A DNA stretch of 64,000 bases from the NCBI RefSeq assembly GCF_004124275.1, contig NZ_CP027218.1, positions 3,723,501-3,787,500 on the forward strand, written 5' to 3'. The translations under genes were made by a program, and so were the position numbers. The DNA is from Pseudomonas sp. DTU12.3 (GTDB taxonomy: Bacteria; Pseudomonadota; Gammaproteobacteria; Pseudomonadales; Pseudomonadaceae). This document shows, in pieces, positions 26,916 through 35,399 of this stretch. The notes under the pieces were generated by a model. The model worked only from the letters and a program-made list of their open reading frames with translations. It was not told the DNA's origin and did no database searches. Numbering within the stretch: the stretch's first letter is position 1; each line of letters starts with the position of its first letter.

Positions 26916-27971
26916 TTAGTTAGCCACGGGAATCCATGGCGCCCGTGCGACGTTGGCGGTGTCGCCGAAGGCCGGGAGTTTTTGCGCGAGGTCGCGGACG
27001 TTTTTCACGTCCAGGTCCAGCAGTTGCTGGCGAGTGATCAACGTCGGCGGCACCAGCACCTGATGGCCAGGGTTTTCCCCGGCAATCAACATCGCCAGAC
27101 TGCGCGCACTGATCGCCCCGGCCACTTGCGGATTGACCGCTGCCGTCGCGGCCCAGGCGCTGTCCGGCTCTTTCATGATCTGGATGTCGGCCGTGGAAAT
27201 ATCGGCGCTGTAAATCTTCACCTTGCTCGCCAGCCCGGCTTCGTCCACGGCAATCTTCGCGCCTTTGGCAAACTCGTCGAACGGCGCAAAAATCACGCTG
27301 ATCCCCGGATTCGCCCGCAGCACCGCACTGGCCTGATCCGCCACCGAATTGGCAATCGGCGGATTCAGCGTGCCGAACCGTGCCTTCTCGATGATTCCCG
27401 GATTGGCCTGCTTGACCTGACTCCAGATCTGGTCACGGCGCTCCATCGGCGTGAAACCGCTGATGTACACATAACCGGCATCGAAACGCGTGCCGTTGTC
27501 CTTCACCGCTTGATCCAGTGCCAGACGCGCCAAGGCATGGTGATCCTGCTCGACTTGCGTCACTTGCGGCGTGTTCAGATCGACATCGAAGGCGACGACC
27601 TTGATGCCTTTGGCGATGGCCCGGTCAATCGGCCCTTTGAGGGTTTCCGCCAGACCCAATTGCACGATGATCCCGTCGACACCGAGATCGGCCGCCTGAT
27701 CGATCATCTCGCCCTGACTCGCCGCCTGCTGCCGCGCATCGAACACGCGCAAGTTCGCACCCAACGCTTCAGTCTGTTTTTCCACGCCGCGCAGATACGC
27801 CTCGGGAAAGTCCCCGGAAAACAGATAACCCACCAGCGCAATCTGCACCTGACCTTTATCGAACGGCGCCGGTGCGCCAGGCAATGCCTTGGCTTGCGCG
27901 CCCAGCGCCAACGTCGAAAGCACCGCCGCCGCGAGGCAATGGCGGGCAAACTGTTTGATTGAACCGTGCAT
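26916..27971 (-). CDS. Sugar-type ABC transporter substrate-binding protein
   Basis: A 351-aa periplasmic protein of the ribose/autoinducer-2 binding class. Signal peptide to about residue 28 (STLALGAQAKA). Core motifs are VQIALVGYLFSGDFPEAY, MIDQAADLGVDGIIVQL, IKVVAFDVDLN and DIQIMKEPDSAWAATAAVNP. The short IQxG-type pocket residues do not identify the ligand. It is the last gene of a seven-gene minus-strand run. Confidence 0.87.
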   Translation of the reverse strand: MHGSIKQFARHCLAAAVLSTLALGAQAKALPGAPAPFDKGQVQIALVGYLFSGDFPEAYLRGVEKQTEALGANLRVFDARQQAASQGEMIDQAADLGVDGIIVQLGLAETLKGPIDRAIAKGIKVVAFDVDLNTPQVTQVEQDHHALARLALDQAVKDNGTRFDAGYVYISGFTPMERRDQIWSQVKQANPGIIEKARFGTLNPPIANSVADQASAVLRANPGISVIFAPFDEFAKGAKIAVDEAGLASKVKIYSADISTADIQIMKEPDSAWAATAAVNPQVAGAISARSLAMLIAGENPGHQVLVPPTLITRQQLLDLDVKNVRDLAQKLPAFGDTANVARAPWIPVAN

Positions 27972-27995
27972 ACAACTTCCTTGATTGGAGGCGGC

Positions 27996-29021
27996 TCAGC
28001 GCGCTCGATGCGCGAGGCCGAAGGTGAACATCAGGGCCAGCACCAGCACCAGTCCCTTGACGAAATCCTGTGCGTAATACGGCGCGTTGAGCATGGTCAG
28101 GCCATTGAGCAACGACGCCACCAGCAGCGCGCCGACGAGGGTGCCAAACGCGTTGGGTTTCTTGGCGCCGAGCACGGCAAAACCGATCAGCGCCGCGCCC
28201 AGTGCATCCAGCACCAGGCCGTTACCGGAACTGACATCGCCACGGCCCAGGCGCGCCGCGAGCAACAGTCCACCGAGTGACGCCAGCACTGCCGAGAGCA
28301 CGTACGCCAGTAACTTGAAGCGCTGCACCGGCGCACCGGCCAGCCGCGCCGCCTGCTCGTTGCCGCCAATCGCATAGAACAACCGGCCAATGCGCGTACG
28401 TTCGAGAAACAGCCACACCGCAACAGCCACCACAGCGGTGATCAGCACCGGAATCGGCACCACGTCCCACAGCCGGCCGCGACCCAGAGCGAGGAACGCG
28501 GCGCTGAATGTCCCTTCGGTTTCTTCACCGTTGGGCAAAGTCATGCCCACCGCAATCGAGCGCCCGCCCGTGGGAATCAACTGCACACCGATCACCAGAA
28601 ACATGCTGCCGAGCGTCGCGAGAATGTCCGGCACACGCAGTTTGACGATCAGCCAGCCGTTGAGCAGCCCGACCAGCGCGCCGCCCGCCAGACTGATCAG
28701 CACCGCCGGCACGGCGCCCCAGCCGAGTACGACCATCACGTAACTGGCGATCATCAGACTCATCGCCGCCACCGCGCCAATCGACAGGTCGAGGCCGCCG
28801 ACCGCCATGGTCAGCGTTACACCCAGCGCCAGCAGCGCCACGATCGACACCGATTGCAGGATGCTGAACAGATTGCCGACGCGCAGGAAGGCAGGCTCGG
28901 CGAAACTGAAAAACACCACGATCAGCGCCAGCAACCACAACAGGCCATAGCGGATCAGCGCTTGCAGCAGACGTTCGGCAGGTGCCGTGCGGATCGATAA
29001 CAGTGAACTCGAATCAGGCAC
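27996..29021 (-). CDS. Sugar-type ABC transporter permease
   Basis: A 341-aa membrane protein of the RbsC/BPD_transp_2 family. The GTG at 29021 is chosen because AAGGAG lies 8 nt upstream and it overlaps the ATPase stop (GTGCCTGA). Marks: VTLTMAVGGLDLSIGAVAAMS, GLLNGWLIVKLRVPDILATLGSM, and GRLFYAIGGNEQAARLAGAPV, the loop that docks on the ATPase. About ten hydrophobic helices. Confidence 0.9.
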   Translation of the reverse strand: MPDSSSLLSIRTAPAERLLQALIRYGLLWLLALIVVFFSFAEPAFLRVGNLFSILQSVSIVALLALGVTLTMAVGGLDLSIGAVAAMSLMIASYVMVVLGWGAVPAVLISLAGGALVGLLNGWLIVKLRVPDILATLGSMFLVIGVQLIPTGGRSIAVGMTLPNGEETEGTFSAAFLALGRGRLWDVVPIPVLITAVVAVAVWLFLERTRIGRLFYAIGGNEQAARLAGAPVQRFKLLAYVLSAVLASLGGLLLAARLGRGDVSSGNGLVLDALGAALIGFAVLGAKKPNAFGTLVGALLVASLLNGLTMLNAPYYAQDFVKGLVLVLALMFTFGLAHRAR

Positions 29022-30570
29022 TCGCTCTGCTCCTTGGCGTGGCTTGAGGGGGGGGTTCAAAGACATCGCTGCCGGCCAGGGCACTGACCAGCTCGGCGCG
29101 ATTGAGGCCCGCGCGCGGGTATTCGGCGACCACCGCGTGATCACGTACCAGCAGGATTCGATCGGCAATCTCGAGGGCTTCATCGACATCGGCGCAAATC
29201 ACCAATGTCGCGCGGCCGTGGGCGCTGTCGCGCAGCAGTTGGCCGATCTCGCGACGCGCACGCACGTCGACGCCCTGGAACGGCTCATCGAGGATCAATA
29301 CCCGCCCCTCGCCGAGCAACCACCGGCCGAGCACGACTTTTTGTTGATTGCCGCCAGACAGCGCGGTCATCGGCACATCGATGCCGGCGGTCTTGATGCC
29401 GAGCGCCACCACCTGCGCCTCGACTGCTGCGGCTTCAGCGCGATTGCGGATGAAGCCACCACGGGTAAAACGCTCAAGAAATGGCAAGGTCAGCGTGCGA
29501 CGCAGGGAGAAGTCAGGCACCAGCGACTGACTGGCACGGTCTTCGGCGGCAAAGAACACACCGCGCTGAATCGCCTCGCGTGGCGACCTGGCGAACCCTT
29601 CAACGCCATCCACTTGCAGCCAGCCCGACGCCGCTTGACGCAGACCGAACAAGACTTCGGCGATCTCGGTTTTACCGGCGCCCAACAACCCGGTCAGCAC
29701 CACGACTTCGTTTTCATGCAGTTTCAGATCGAAGCTTTTCGTGCGCGGCAGGACTTTCAGTCCGTGCAACTGCACCACTTGCTGCCCCGCCACGCGCGGC
29801 GTGTAGGTATGCGCTTGCAGCGCCTGGCCGAGCATGGCGGTGACCGCCTCGGGCAACTGCCGCGCGGTGAACTCACCGGCCAGTCGTCCATCACGCAGGA
29901 CGATGGCGCGATCCGCCACACGTTGCAGGTCGGACAGGCGATGAGAAATGTAAACAATCGCCACGCCACGATCGCGCAAGGTGTCGATCAGGGCGAACAA
30001 GCGCTGCGCTTCGGCATCGGACAACGCCGCCGTCGGTTCATCGAGAATCAGCAGTCGCGGCTGCAAAGCAAAGGCTCGGGCCAGGACGACCAATTGCCGT
30101 TCGGCCTGACCGAGGTGTTCGATCGGCTGCTCCAGCGGCAAGGTCAGACCGAGGCCGGCCGCAATGCTCGCGGCGCGTTCCAGCAGGCGTTTGCGGTTGA
30201 GCCAGAAATCCGCACCAGGCTTGCACAACTCATCGAGCAGGAGGTTCTCCGCCACACTCAAACCCGGTGCGATGCCTTCGTTGATCTGCTGATGCACGGC
30301 GACAATGCCGACCCTGCGCGCAGACAACGGCGAGCTGAAATGTCGAGGCTGACCGTCGACACTGATCTCGCCTGCATCGGCGGTCTGGCTGCCCGCGAGA
30401 ATCTTCACCAGAGTCGACTTGCCCGCGCCGTTGGCCCCGAGCAACGCCACCACTTCGGCGGGATAAATATTCAGGCTGACGCCGTCCAGCGCCCGGTTCG
30501 AAGCAAACGACTTGCTCAGCTCACGCACACGAATCAGCGGCTCGCAGGCCACGACGACAGGCGCACTCAT
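29014..30570 (-). CDS. Sugar-type ABC transporter ATPase (two ABC domains)
   Basis: A 518-aa RbsA/MglA-like protein. Domain 1: Walker A GANGAGKST, Walker B LLILDEPTAAL, with a degenerate signature (LGQAERQLV). Domain 2: P-loop-like GLLGAGKTE lacking the usual Ser/Thr pair, but a good LSGGNQQKV signature and VLILDEPFQGVD. This asymmetry is normal for the family. It follows the MetI-type gene by 8 bp, tying the two importers into one transcript. Confidence 0.92.
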   Translation of the reverse strand: MSAPVVVACEPLIRVRELSKSFASNRALDGVSLNIYPAEVVALLGANGAGKSTLVKILAGSQTADAGEISVDGQPRHFSSPLSARRVGIVAVHQQINEGIAPGLSVAENLLLDELCKPGADFWLNRKRLLERAASIAAGLGLTLPLEQPIEHLGQAERQLVVLARAFALQPRLLILDEPTAALSDAEAQRLFALIDTLRDRGVAIVYISHRLSDLQRVADRAIVLRDGRLAGEFTARQLPEAVTAMLGQALQAHTYTPRVAGQQVVQLHGLKVLPRTKSFDLKLHENEVVVLTGLLGAGKTEIAEVLFGLRQAASGWLQVDGVEGFARSPREAIQRGVFFAAEDRASQSLVPDFSLRRTLTLPFLERFTRGGFIRNRAEAAAVEAQVVALGIKTAGIDVPMTALSGGNQQKVVLGRWLLGEGRVLILDEPFQGVDVRARREIGQLLRDSAHGRATLVICADVDEALEIADRILLVRDHAVVAEYPRAGLNRAELVSALAGSDVFEPPPQATPRSRASA

Positions 30571-30578
30571 AAAATTCC

Positions 30579-31250
30579 TTAGCGGCGATGAGCCAGCGAA
30601 CGCACCAATCGATCGCCCAGGCTCTGCACGCCTTGAACGAGGATGACCAACACCACGACGGTGGCAACCATGACTTCATTGTTGAAGCGCTGATAGCCGT
30701 AACGGATTGCCAGATCACCGAGCCCACCGCCACCGATCACCCCGGCCATCGAGGAGAATCCGATCAGCATCACCAACGTCAATGTGATCCCGGCAAGCAA
30801 CGCCGGCAGTGCTTCGGGCAACAGCACTTTGAAGATCACATGGCCGATGTCGCCGCCCATGGCGAGGATCGCTTCGATGCGGCCCTTGTCGACTTCGTCC
30901 AGGGCGTTTTCAACGATGCGGGCGAAAAACGGAAACGCACCGATGGTGATCGGCACCACGGCGGCGGTACTGCCCAAGGTTGTACCGACCACCAAGCGGG
31001 TCAGCGGGATCAGCGCAATCAACATCACCACGAACGGCAATGAGCGGCCGAGATTGACCAAGGCACTCAGCGCCGCATTCAGACGTGGCATCGGGTAAAG
31101 ACCGCTGCGCCGACTGATAAACAGCAAGACGCCTAGTGGCAAGCCGATCAGCAGCGTGAAAAGCCCGGCGAGCAACACCATGTACAGGGTTTCACCGGTG
31201 GCGTTGAGCACCAGTTGGAGGATTTCATGCCAGTCGATCGAGCGGTTCAT
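30579..31250 (-). CDS. MetI-type ABC permease
   Basis: A 223-aa permease with five or six hydrophobic helices. MetI-family motifs: VALPVVVMLIALIPLTRLVVG-like segment, IGAFPFFARIVENALDEVDKG, the EAA loop EAILAMGGDIGHVIFKVLLPEALPALLAG, and GFSSMAGVIGGGGLGDLAIRYGYQRF. Overlaps the metN-like stop by 4 bp (ATGA). Transports methionine or a related organic sulfur or amino compound together with the two genes upstream. Confidence 0.88.
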   Translation of the reverse strand: MNRSIDWHEILQLVLNATGETLYMVLLAGLFTLLIGLPLGVLLFISRRSGLYPMPRLNAALSALVNLGRSLPFVVMLIALIPLTRLVVGTTLGSTAAVVPITIGAFPFFARIVENALDEVDKGRIEAILAMGGDIGHVIFKVLLPEALPALLAGITLTLVMLIGFSSMAGVIGGGGLGDLAIRYGYQRFNNEVMVATVVVLVILVQGVQSLGDRLVRSLAHRR

Positions 31251-32047
31251 GATTGTGCCGCCCGTACGCCGTACTGTTTGAGGAAACTCAGCCCCGGCGC
31301 CGCATGCCCCAGCGGTAACCCGCAGGTCGGGCGCAGCGAACTGCCCAGGCTCGATTGTGGGTCAGCCATCAGCCGCGGTACCGGACCGGCTTCGACCAAC
31401 CGGCCGTTAGCCATGAGCGCGGCGTGATCGCAGATCGATTTGACCACGTCGAGTTCGTGGGTGATCAGCACAATGGTCAGGCCAAGTTGCCGATTGATAT
31501 CGCGCAACAGCTCGAGAATCGACGCGGTGGTTTCCGGGTCGAGGGCGCTGGTCGCTTCGTCCGACAGCAAGTACGCCGGCTCCGCGGCCAACGCCCGGGC
31601 AATCCCCACGCGCTGTTTCTGGCCGCCGGACAATTGCGAAGGAAAAGCCTGTGCCTTGTCGCTCAAGCCGACCAGTTCCAGCAGCTCGCGCACCCGCACA
31701 TGGCGCCACGGTTTGCCGACATTGGCGATTTCCAGCGGCACGGCGATGTTGTCGAAGACATTGCGCGAATGCAGCAGGTTGAAGCCCTGGAAGATCATGC
31801 CGATGCGTTGGCGTTGCGTGCGCAAGTCGCTGGCGGAGAGCGTCATCAGGTCAACGCCATCCAGCAGAATCCGCCCGCTGTCCGGGCGTTCGAGCAGATT
31901 GAGGCAACGCAGCAGCGTCGATTTACCCGCCCCGCTGCGCCCGAGAATCCCGTAGACGGCGCCATCGGGAATACTCAGCGAGACTTGATCGAGCGCCGGT
32001 TGCGACGCCGATGGATAGGTCTTGCTCAACTGCTCGACGCTGATCAT
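31247..32047 (-). CDS. MetN-type ABC ATPase without the regulatory domain
   Basis: A 266-aa ATPase: Walker A GRSGAGKST, signature LSGGQKQRVGIARAL, Walker B YLLSDEATSALDPE, and the H-loop LITHELDVV. Canonical MetN is about 340 residues and ends in an NIL domain that senses methionine. This protein stops about 80 residues short and has no NIL, so it should lack that trans-inhibition, which fits a paralogous importer for another substrate. ATGA overlaps on both sides. Confidence 0.88.
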   Translation of the reverse strand: MISVEQLSKTYPSASQPALDQVSLSIPDGAVYGILGRSGAGKSTLLRCLNLLERPDSGRILLDGVDLMTLSASDLRTQRQRIGMIFQGFNLLHSRNVFDNIAVPLEIANVGKPWRHVRVRELLELVGLSDKAQAFPSQLSGGQKQRVGIARALAAEPAYLLSDEATSALDPETTASILELLRDINRQLGLTIVLITHELDVVKSICDHAALMANGRLVEAGPVPRLMADPQSSLGSSLRPTCGLPLGHAAPGLSFLKQYGVRAAQS

Positions 32048-32853
32048 GGCTTGCCGCCTGCCACCGGAATCACCGAACCGGCGAAGTTATCGGTGATGTA
32101 TTTGGCCACTTGCGGTGAGGTCAGATCCTTGGCCAGTTGCGCGATGCGTGGGTCGTTTTCCAGCTTTGGCGTGGTCACCAGAATATTCGCGTAAGGATTG
32201 TGCTCGGCCTTCTCCAGCCCCAGCGCATCCTTGGCCGGTACCAGCCCGGCATCGAGCGCGTAGTTGCCGTTGATCACCGCCAGATCGACGTCGTCCAGCG
32301 AGCGTGGAATCTGCGGCGATTCGATTTCGAGGATCTTCAGCTGTTTCGGGTTTTCGGCGATGTCCTTGGGCGTTGCCTGATCGGCGGCCGGATCGTTGAA
32401 GCCGGGTTTGAGTTTGATCAGGCCATTGTCCTGCAGCAGATACAGGGCGCGACTCAGGTTGGTGACGTTGTTGGGGACGGCGACCGTGCCTTTTGCCGGT
32501 ACGTCGGCGAAGCTCTTGTAGCGGCGCGAGTAAATCCCCAGCGGCTCGATATGCACCGTGGCCGCCACTGCCAATTTCTCACCGAGGGCCTGTTCCTGGG
32601 ACTTCAGGTACGGCAGATGCTGGAAGTAATTGGCGTCGACATCACCGTGCACCAAAAGCTCGTTGGAGTTCACGCCGTTGGGGATTTCGATGATCTTCAG
32701 GTTGAGTTGCGGATCGATTTTCTGGATGTACGCGAGTATCTGCGCGTGGGGCACCGGGTCGGCAGCCACGCGCAACGGTTCCAGCGCCTGCGCACCGAAC
32801 GATGTCACCAGTGCGCCGAGGACGGCCAGGGTCAAACCTGCTTGTTTCAACAT
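32044..32853 (-). CDS. MetQ/NlpA-type substrate-binding protein
   Basis: A 269-aa protein. The ATG at 32853 is chosen for AAGGAC upstream and the signal peptide MLKQAGLTLAVLGALVTSF; a TTG at 32880 is in frame but lacks both. The signal ends AQALEP without a lipobox Cys, so it is soluble rather than anchored. NlpA motifs: IIEIPNGVNSNELLVHGDVD, NYFQHLPYL, VAVPNNVTNLSRALYLLQ and VINGNYALDAGL. Binds a small amino-acid-like ligand. Confidence 0.9.
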   Translation of the reverse strand: MLKQAGLTLAVLGALVTSFGAQALEPLRVAADPVPHAQILAYIQKIDPQLNLKIIEIPNGVNSNELLVHGDVDANYFQHLPYLKSQEQALGEKLAVAATVHIEPLGIYSRRYKSFADVPAKGTVAVPNNVTNLSRALYLLQDNGLIKLKPGFNDPAADQATPKDIAENPKQLKILEIESPQIPRSLDDVDLAVINGNYALDAGLVPAKDALGLEKAEHNPYANILVTTPKLENDPRIAQLAKDLTSPQVAKYITDNFAGSVIPVAGGKP

Positions 32854-32880
32854 GTCGAGAGTCCTTGAGCGGGTGATCAA

Positions 32881-33927
32881 TCAGGCGGTTTTACGCACCG
32901 GCACAGGTGGCAGCAGCGCGTCGGCATAGAAGCGTTGCGCGACATCCGGATGCGAGCGCAAACGCCCCTTGAGGTAGTTCCAGCCGACATCGCGAAACAA
33001 TGGATTGAGCGGATCACTCGCTGGCCCGCGCGCCTCGCGCAACAACGCCGTCGGCAGCGGATACAGCGGCACTGTGGCGTCGAGTTGTGCGCCGAGGAAG
33101 AAGGCGATGGACAGGCGCTCACTGCCTTCGGGCGGTGAAACCACCCGATGCACCGTGGCGCGCAAGTAGCCGTTGCTGGCGAGTTCAAGCAATTCGCCAA
33201 TATTCACCACCAAAGTGTTTTCCCGAGGCAGCGCATCGATCCAGCGCCCCTCGTCGACCTCGACTTGCAGACCGGCCTGATGGTCTTGCAGCAGAAAGCT
33301 GAGGAACCCGGAGTCCTTGTGCGCGCCAACGCCTTGATGGCTTGCCCCGGCGGACTGACCGGGATAACGCATCAGCTTGATGTGTTCGTTGGGCTTGTCG
33401 CCGTACAACTGATCAAACGCATCGGCCCGTAACGACAGTGCCTGAGCGAAGGCGCGCAGCAGATGCAAGGACATGCGCGTCATCGCCTGTTGCCAGTCGA
33501 GCAGCAAGGGTTTGAGTTCCGGCAATGCCGCCGGCCATTGATTGGGGCCTTGCAACCGCGCCCAAAACGGGCTGTCCGCGTCTAACGGCAAGGCTTCACG
33601 TTCGGCGCCCAGATCAAACTGTTCGCGTTGATCGGGTTGGCCACGGGTGATTTCCGAAGCGGCGCGGTTGTAGCCGCGAAAGTGTGGCGAGTTGATCATG
33701 CCGACGGCGTTTTTCTCGCTGTCAGGCAAGGCAAAAAATTGCCGGGCGTGATCCTGCACTTGCTTGAGTAAGGTGCTGTCGATGCCATGTCCGGTCAGAT
33801 AGAAAAAACCGACATCGCGAGCGGCGTGGCGCAGGCTTTCAAGAAATTCGTAGCGCTGTTGCGCGGTGCCGTCGAACAACGAAAGGTCGAGCGTCGGCAA
33901 CGTGGTGATATCGAGGGCATGCGGCAT
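32881..33927 (-). CDS. 2-oxoglutarate/Fe(II)-dependent oxygenase
   Basis: A 348-aa oxygenase of the isopenicillin-N-synthase-like class. The N-terminal DIOX_N region is GFFYLTGHGID. Iron ligands are His203 and Asp205 (GAHKDSG) and His260 (ATVHRV); the 2-oxoglutarate-binding pair is Arg271/Ser273 (SERLSIAFFLG). First gene of the operon; its stop is 27 bp from the MetQ start. It probably oxidises the imported compound or a product of it. The actual substrate is unknown. Confidence 0.9.
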   Translation of the reverse strand: MPHALDITTLPTLDLSLFDGTAQQRYEFLESLRHAARDVGFFYLTGHGIDSTLLKQVQDHARQFFALPDSEKNAVGMINSPHFRGYNRAASEITRGQPDQREQFDLGAEREALPLDADSPFWARLQGPNQWPAALPELKPLLLDWQQAMTRMSLHLLRAFAQALSLRADAFDQLYGDKPNEHIKLMRYPGQSAGASHQGVGAHKDSGFLSFLLQDHQAGLQVEVDEGRWIDALPRENTLVVNIGELLELASNGYLRATVHRVVSPPEGSERLSIAFFLGAQLDATVPLYPLPTALLREARGPASDPLNPLFRDVGWNYLKGRLRSHPDVAQRFYADALLPPVPVRKTA

Positions 33928-34096
33928 GATTCACTCCCGTGTGAATCAAACCTGAAGAACCTGTGATCGATTCAGCGTGTGCCGTCATGGCAATCGGGGG
34001 TCTATCGGTTTGATGCGTTGATTCGTGGTTGCAGACAAAACTAAACGATCTTAAAAAAACCAATCCAATATCTTTTTCGCATTAGCTTAAGCCGAT
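33928..34096 (-). promoter_or_regulatory. Upstream region of the oxygenase/importer operon
   Basis: An AT-rich stretch (runs such as TTTTTTTAAGATCG read on the minus strand, 34040-34060) precedes the operon, in contrast to its GC-rich surroundings. A promoter is expected here, but no box can be named with confidence. ACGGGAG lies just before the ATG of the oxygenase gene. Confidence 0.4.
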
Positions 34097-34188
34097 CCCT
34101 GTAGGAGCTGCCGCAGGCTGCGATCTTTTGGTCTTGTCTTTTTAAAAACAACATCAAAAGATCGCAGCCTGCGGCAGCTCCTACAGGG
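34097..34188. repeat. REP inverted repeat with 34-bp perfect arms
   Basis: Positions 34097-34130 (CCCTGTAGGAGCTGCCGCAG...) and 34155-34188 are exact reverse complements around a 24-bp AT-rich loop. Same family as 36894-36978. Confidence 0.93.
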
Positions 34189-34275
34189 AGGGTCAGGCGC
34201 GGGGCGTTGGCTGCGCTGTTCGGCGCTGGCAAAGACTGCGAAAAAGACAATTCCTACTTTTGACAGCTTTATACA

Positions 34276-34309
34276 ATAAAAACCCGTTTCAGCATAAGAC
34301 TGAAACGGG
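34276..34309 (-). terminator. Intrinsic terminator for the 32-aa gene
   Basis: On the minus strand, CCCGTTTCAG, loop TCTTATG, CTGAAACGGG is followed by TTTTTATT. The 10-bp stem and T-run are textbook. It begins 20 bp after the stop of the small gene at 34330. Confidence 0.85.
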
Positions 34310-34329
34310 GTTCCCCACTGGGACGTTCG

Positions 34330-34428
34330 TTACTTCAGATCGTCAAAGTGGTCTCGCAGGAACTCGTAAAAGCTCAATGCTTTAAACGATCTCCATACGA
34401 GGCTCAGCGTACGCAGCAAATGCTTCAT
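34330..34428 (-). CDS. Putative 32-aa small protein
   Basis: A 33-codon frame: ATG at 34428 with a strong GGAGG site 9 nt upstream, and TAA at 34330 just before a perfect terminator. The peptide starts MKHLLRTLSLVWRSFKAL and ends YEFLRDHFDDLK: an amphipathic, cationic N-terminal half and an acidic tail, single-helix-like. No family is recognised. The GGAGG is embedded in a 7-bp hairpin. The whole cassette (leader, ribosome site, frame, terminator) looks like a genuine small-protein or dual-function RNA gene. Confidence 0.55.
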   Translation of the reverse strand: MKHLLRTLSLVWRSFKALSFYEFLRDHFDDLK

Positions 34429-34435
34429 ACGTTTT

Positions 34436-34463
34436 GGCCTCCAGGTTAGGAGGCCAGACCTCC
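34436..34463 (-). promoter_or_regulatory. Hairpin sequestering the Shine-Dalgarno of the small gene
   Basis: On the minus strand GGCCTCC (34449-34455) and GGAGGCC (34436-34442), loop TAACCT, pair perfectly and bury the GGAGG ribosome site. A further GGAGG (34459-34463) just upstream could pair with the same CCTCC, giving two mutually exclusive folds. This is the geometry of a translational switch. Confidence 0.5.
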
Positions 34464-34854
34464 AGCAGACTTACCGGATCATGCCTGCTTTCGGCTGCAC
34501 GTCGGAGCAGCTAGTGAGGCGGCCGGTTGGATCCCCTCCGATCCATCATTCCGGCACGGGTGCAAAACCGTGTCAGAGGGCATGAAATCGTTAAGTGCCA
34601 GCCAAGCCTCACCGATACACAAACATGAGAGCGGCGCCATCATACCTCTCAAATCCCAGGTTCCAGGCAGAGTAATTCCCAGCCATTGTAAAATGTTATT
34701 TCCGTCAGCTTTTCTTTCGATTAACTCACAACAAATAAACCAGTTGAAAACAAATTCTTCATTGCAAGAACGCACAAAGGCTCATACCATAAGTGCACGT
34801 CGGAGCAGCTAGTGAAGCTCCAAACCCCGGCCGCAAACCGAGGTTTACAAAAAG
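34464..34854. repeat. Non-coding stretch with a 22-bp direct repeat
   Basis: Exact 22-bp copies starting TGCACGTCGGAGCAG occur at 34496-34517 and 34794-34815, 298 bp apart. Between them are small stems (CACGG 34555-34559 with CCGTG 34568-34572; GGATC 34529-34533 with GATCC 34540-34544) and an AT-rich tract (34680-34790) unlike the flanks. Two open frames of about 80-100 codons cover it, but neither is convincing. It could be the long leader of the small gene, an excised or inserted segment, or an unknown RNA. Confidence 0.5.
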
Positions 34855-34881
34855 AACCGCCCCGCAAAGGCGGTTTTTTTT
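34855..34881. terminator. Bidirectional intrinsic terminator
   Basis: AACCGCC (34855-34861) and GGCGGTT (34869-34875) form a 7-bp stem followed by eight T on the plus strand; on the minus strand it is followed by CTTTTT. It probably ends the lipoprotein transcript coming from 35253. Confidence 0.8.
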
Positions 34882-34977
34882 CGCCTGCAATTCCGGACGA
34901 GAATCTCGCGGCCCAGATCTGTCAGGTGCAACTGGGCCGCGCGGGCGTCGGTGGGCGAAGGGACTTTCTGGATCAGG

Positions 34978-35253
34978 CTATTTGCACTTGGCCAATACCA
35001 CCTGACAGGTATTCGGCGTGCCTCCGGAGCGTCCGGCGTAGCGGATGCAGTTGTTCATCGATTTCTGTCGCGCCATGTTCAGGCTGGAGCCCCATGCCAG
35101 ACCACCCTCGCCAACAGTCGGCAACGCCTTGGCATAACAGCTGTCGCCGACGCCTGAGGGAGGATAATGCTTACGGTTCGAACAGCCTGCGGTCAGCGTC
35201 AGGCTAAGGGCAATCAGGGTAGACAGGACCCAGAGCGAGCGTCGGTCGATCAT
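34978..35253 (-). CDS. Small conserved lipoprotein
   Basis: A 91-aa protein with a lipoprotein signal (STLIALSLTLTAGC, lipobox LTAGC). The mature part holds DSCYAKALPTVGEGGLAWG, MARQKSMNNCIRYAGRSGG and TCQVVLAKCK with four cysteines, which could form two disulfides. No function is known. It is followed about 100 bp later by the terminator at 34855. Confidence 0.8.
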   Translation of the reverse strand: MIDRRSLWVLSTLIALSLTLTAGCSNRKHYPPSGVGDSCYAKALPTVGEGGLAWGSSLNMARQKSMNNCIRYAGRSGGTPNTCQVVLAKCK

Positions 35254-35399
35254 TGTGTTGCACCTGTCGCTAAAGGGTCGTGTGCCGATGAGTCTAGCCG
35301 TTTGCCCTGGCCTTTCTGCACAAATCTTCTAAACGTCCACCTGCATTGCGCGGTATTTTATGAGGCCGCATTTTTCAAAGCCGAGCCCTGGAGCCTTCC

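Noticed and set aside
26625..27962. Plus-strand frame of 445 codons over the binding-protein gene and its REP
   Set aside because: It crosses a REP element and is antisense to an ordinary periplasmic binding protein.
28987..30582. Plus-strand frame of 531 codons across the ABC ATPase gene
   Set aside because: Antisense to a clear two-domain ATPase; the composition is rich in Arg, His and Gln, with no family motif.
34479..34775. Minus-strand 98-codon frame between the 22-bp repeats
   Set aside because: There is no known motif, its only possible ribosome site is internal, and it overlaps the structured leader. I leave this as non-coding, although a short peptide cannot be ruled out.
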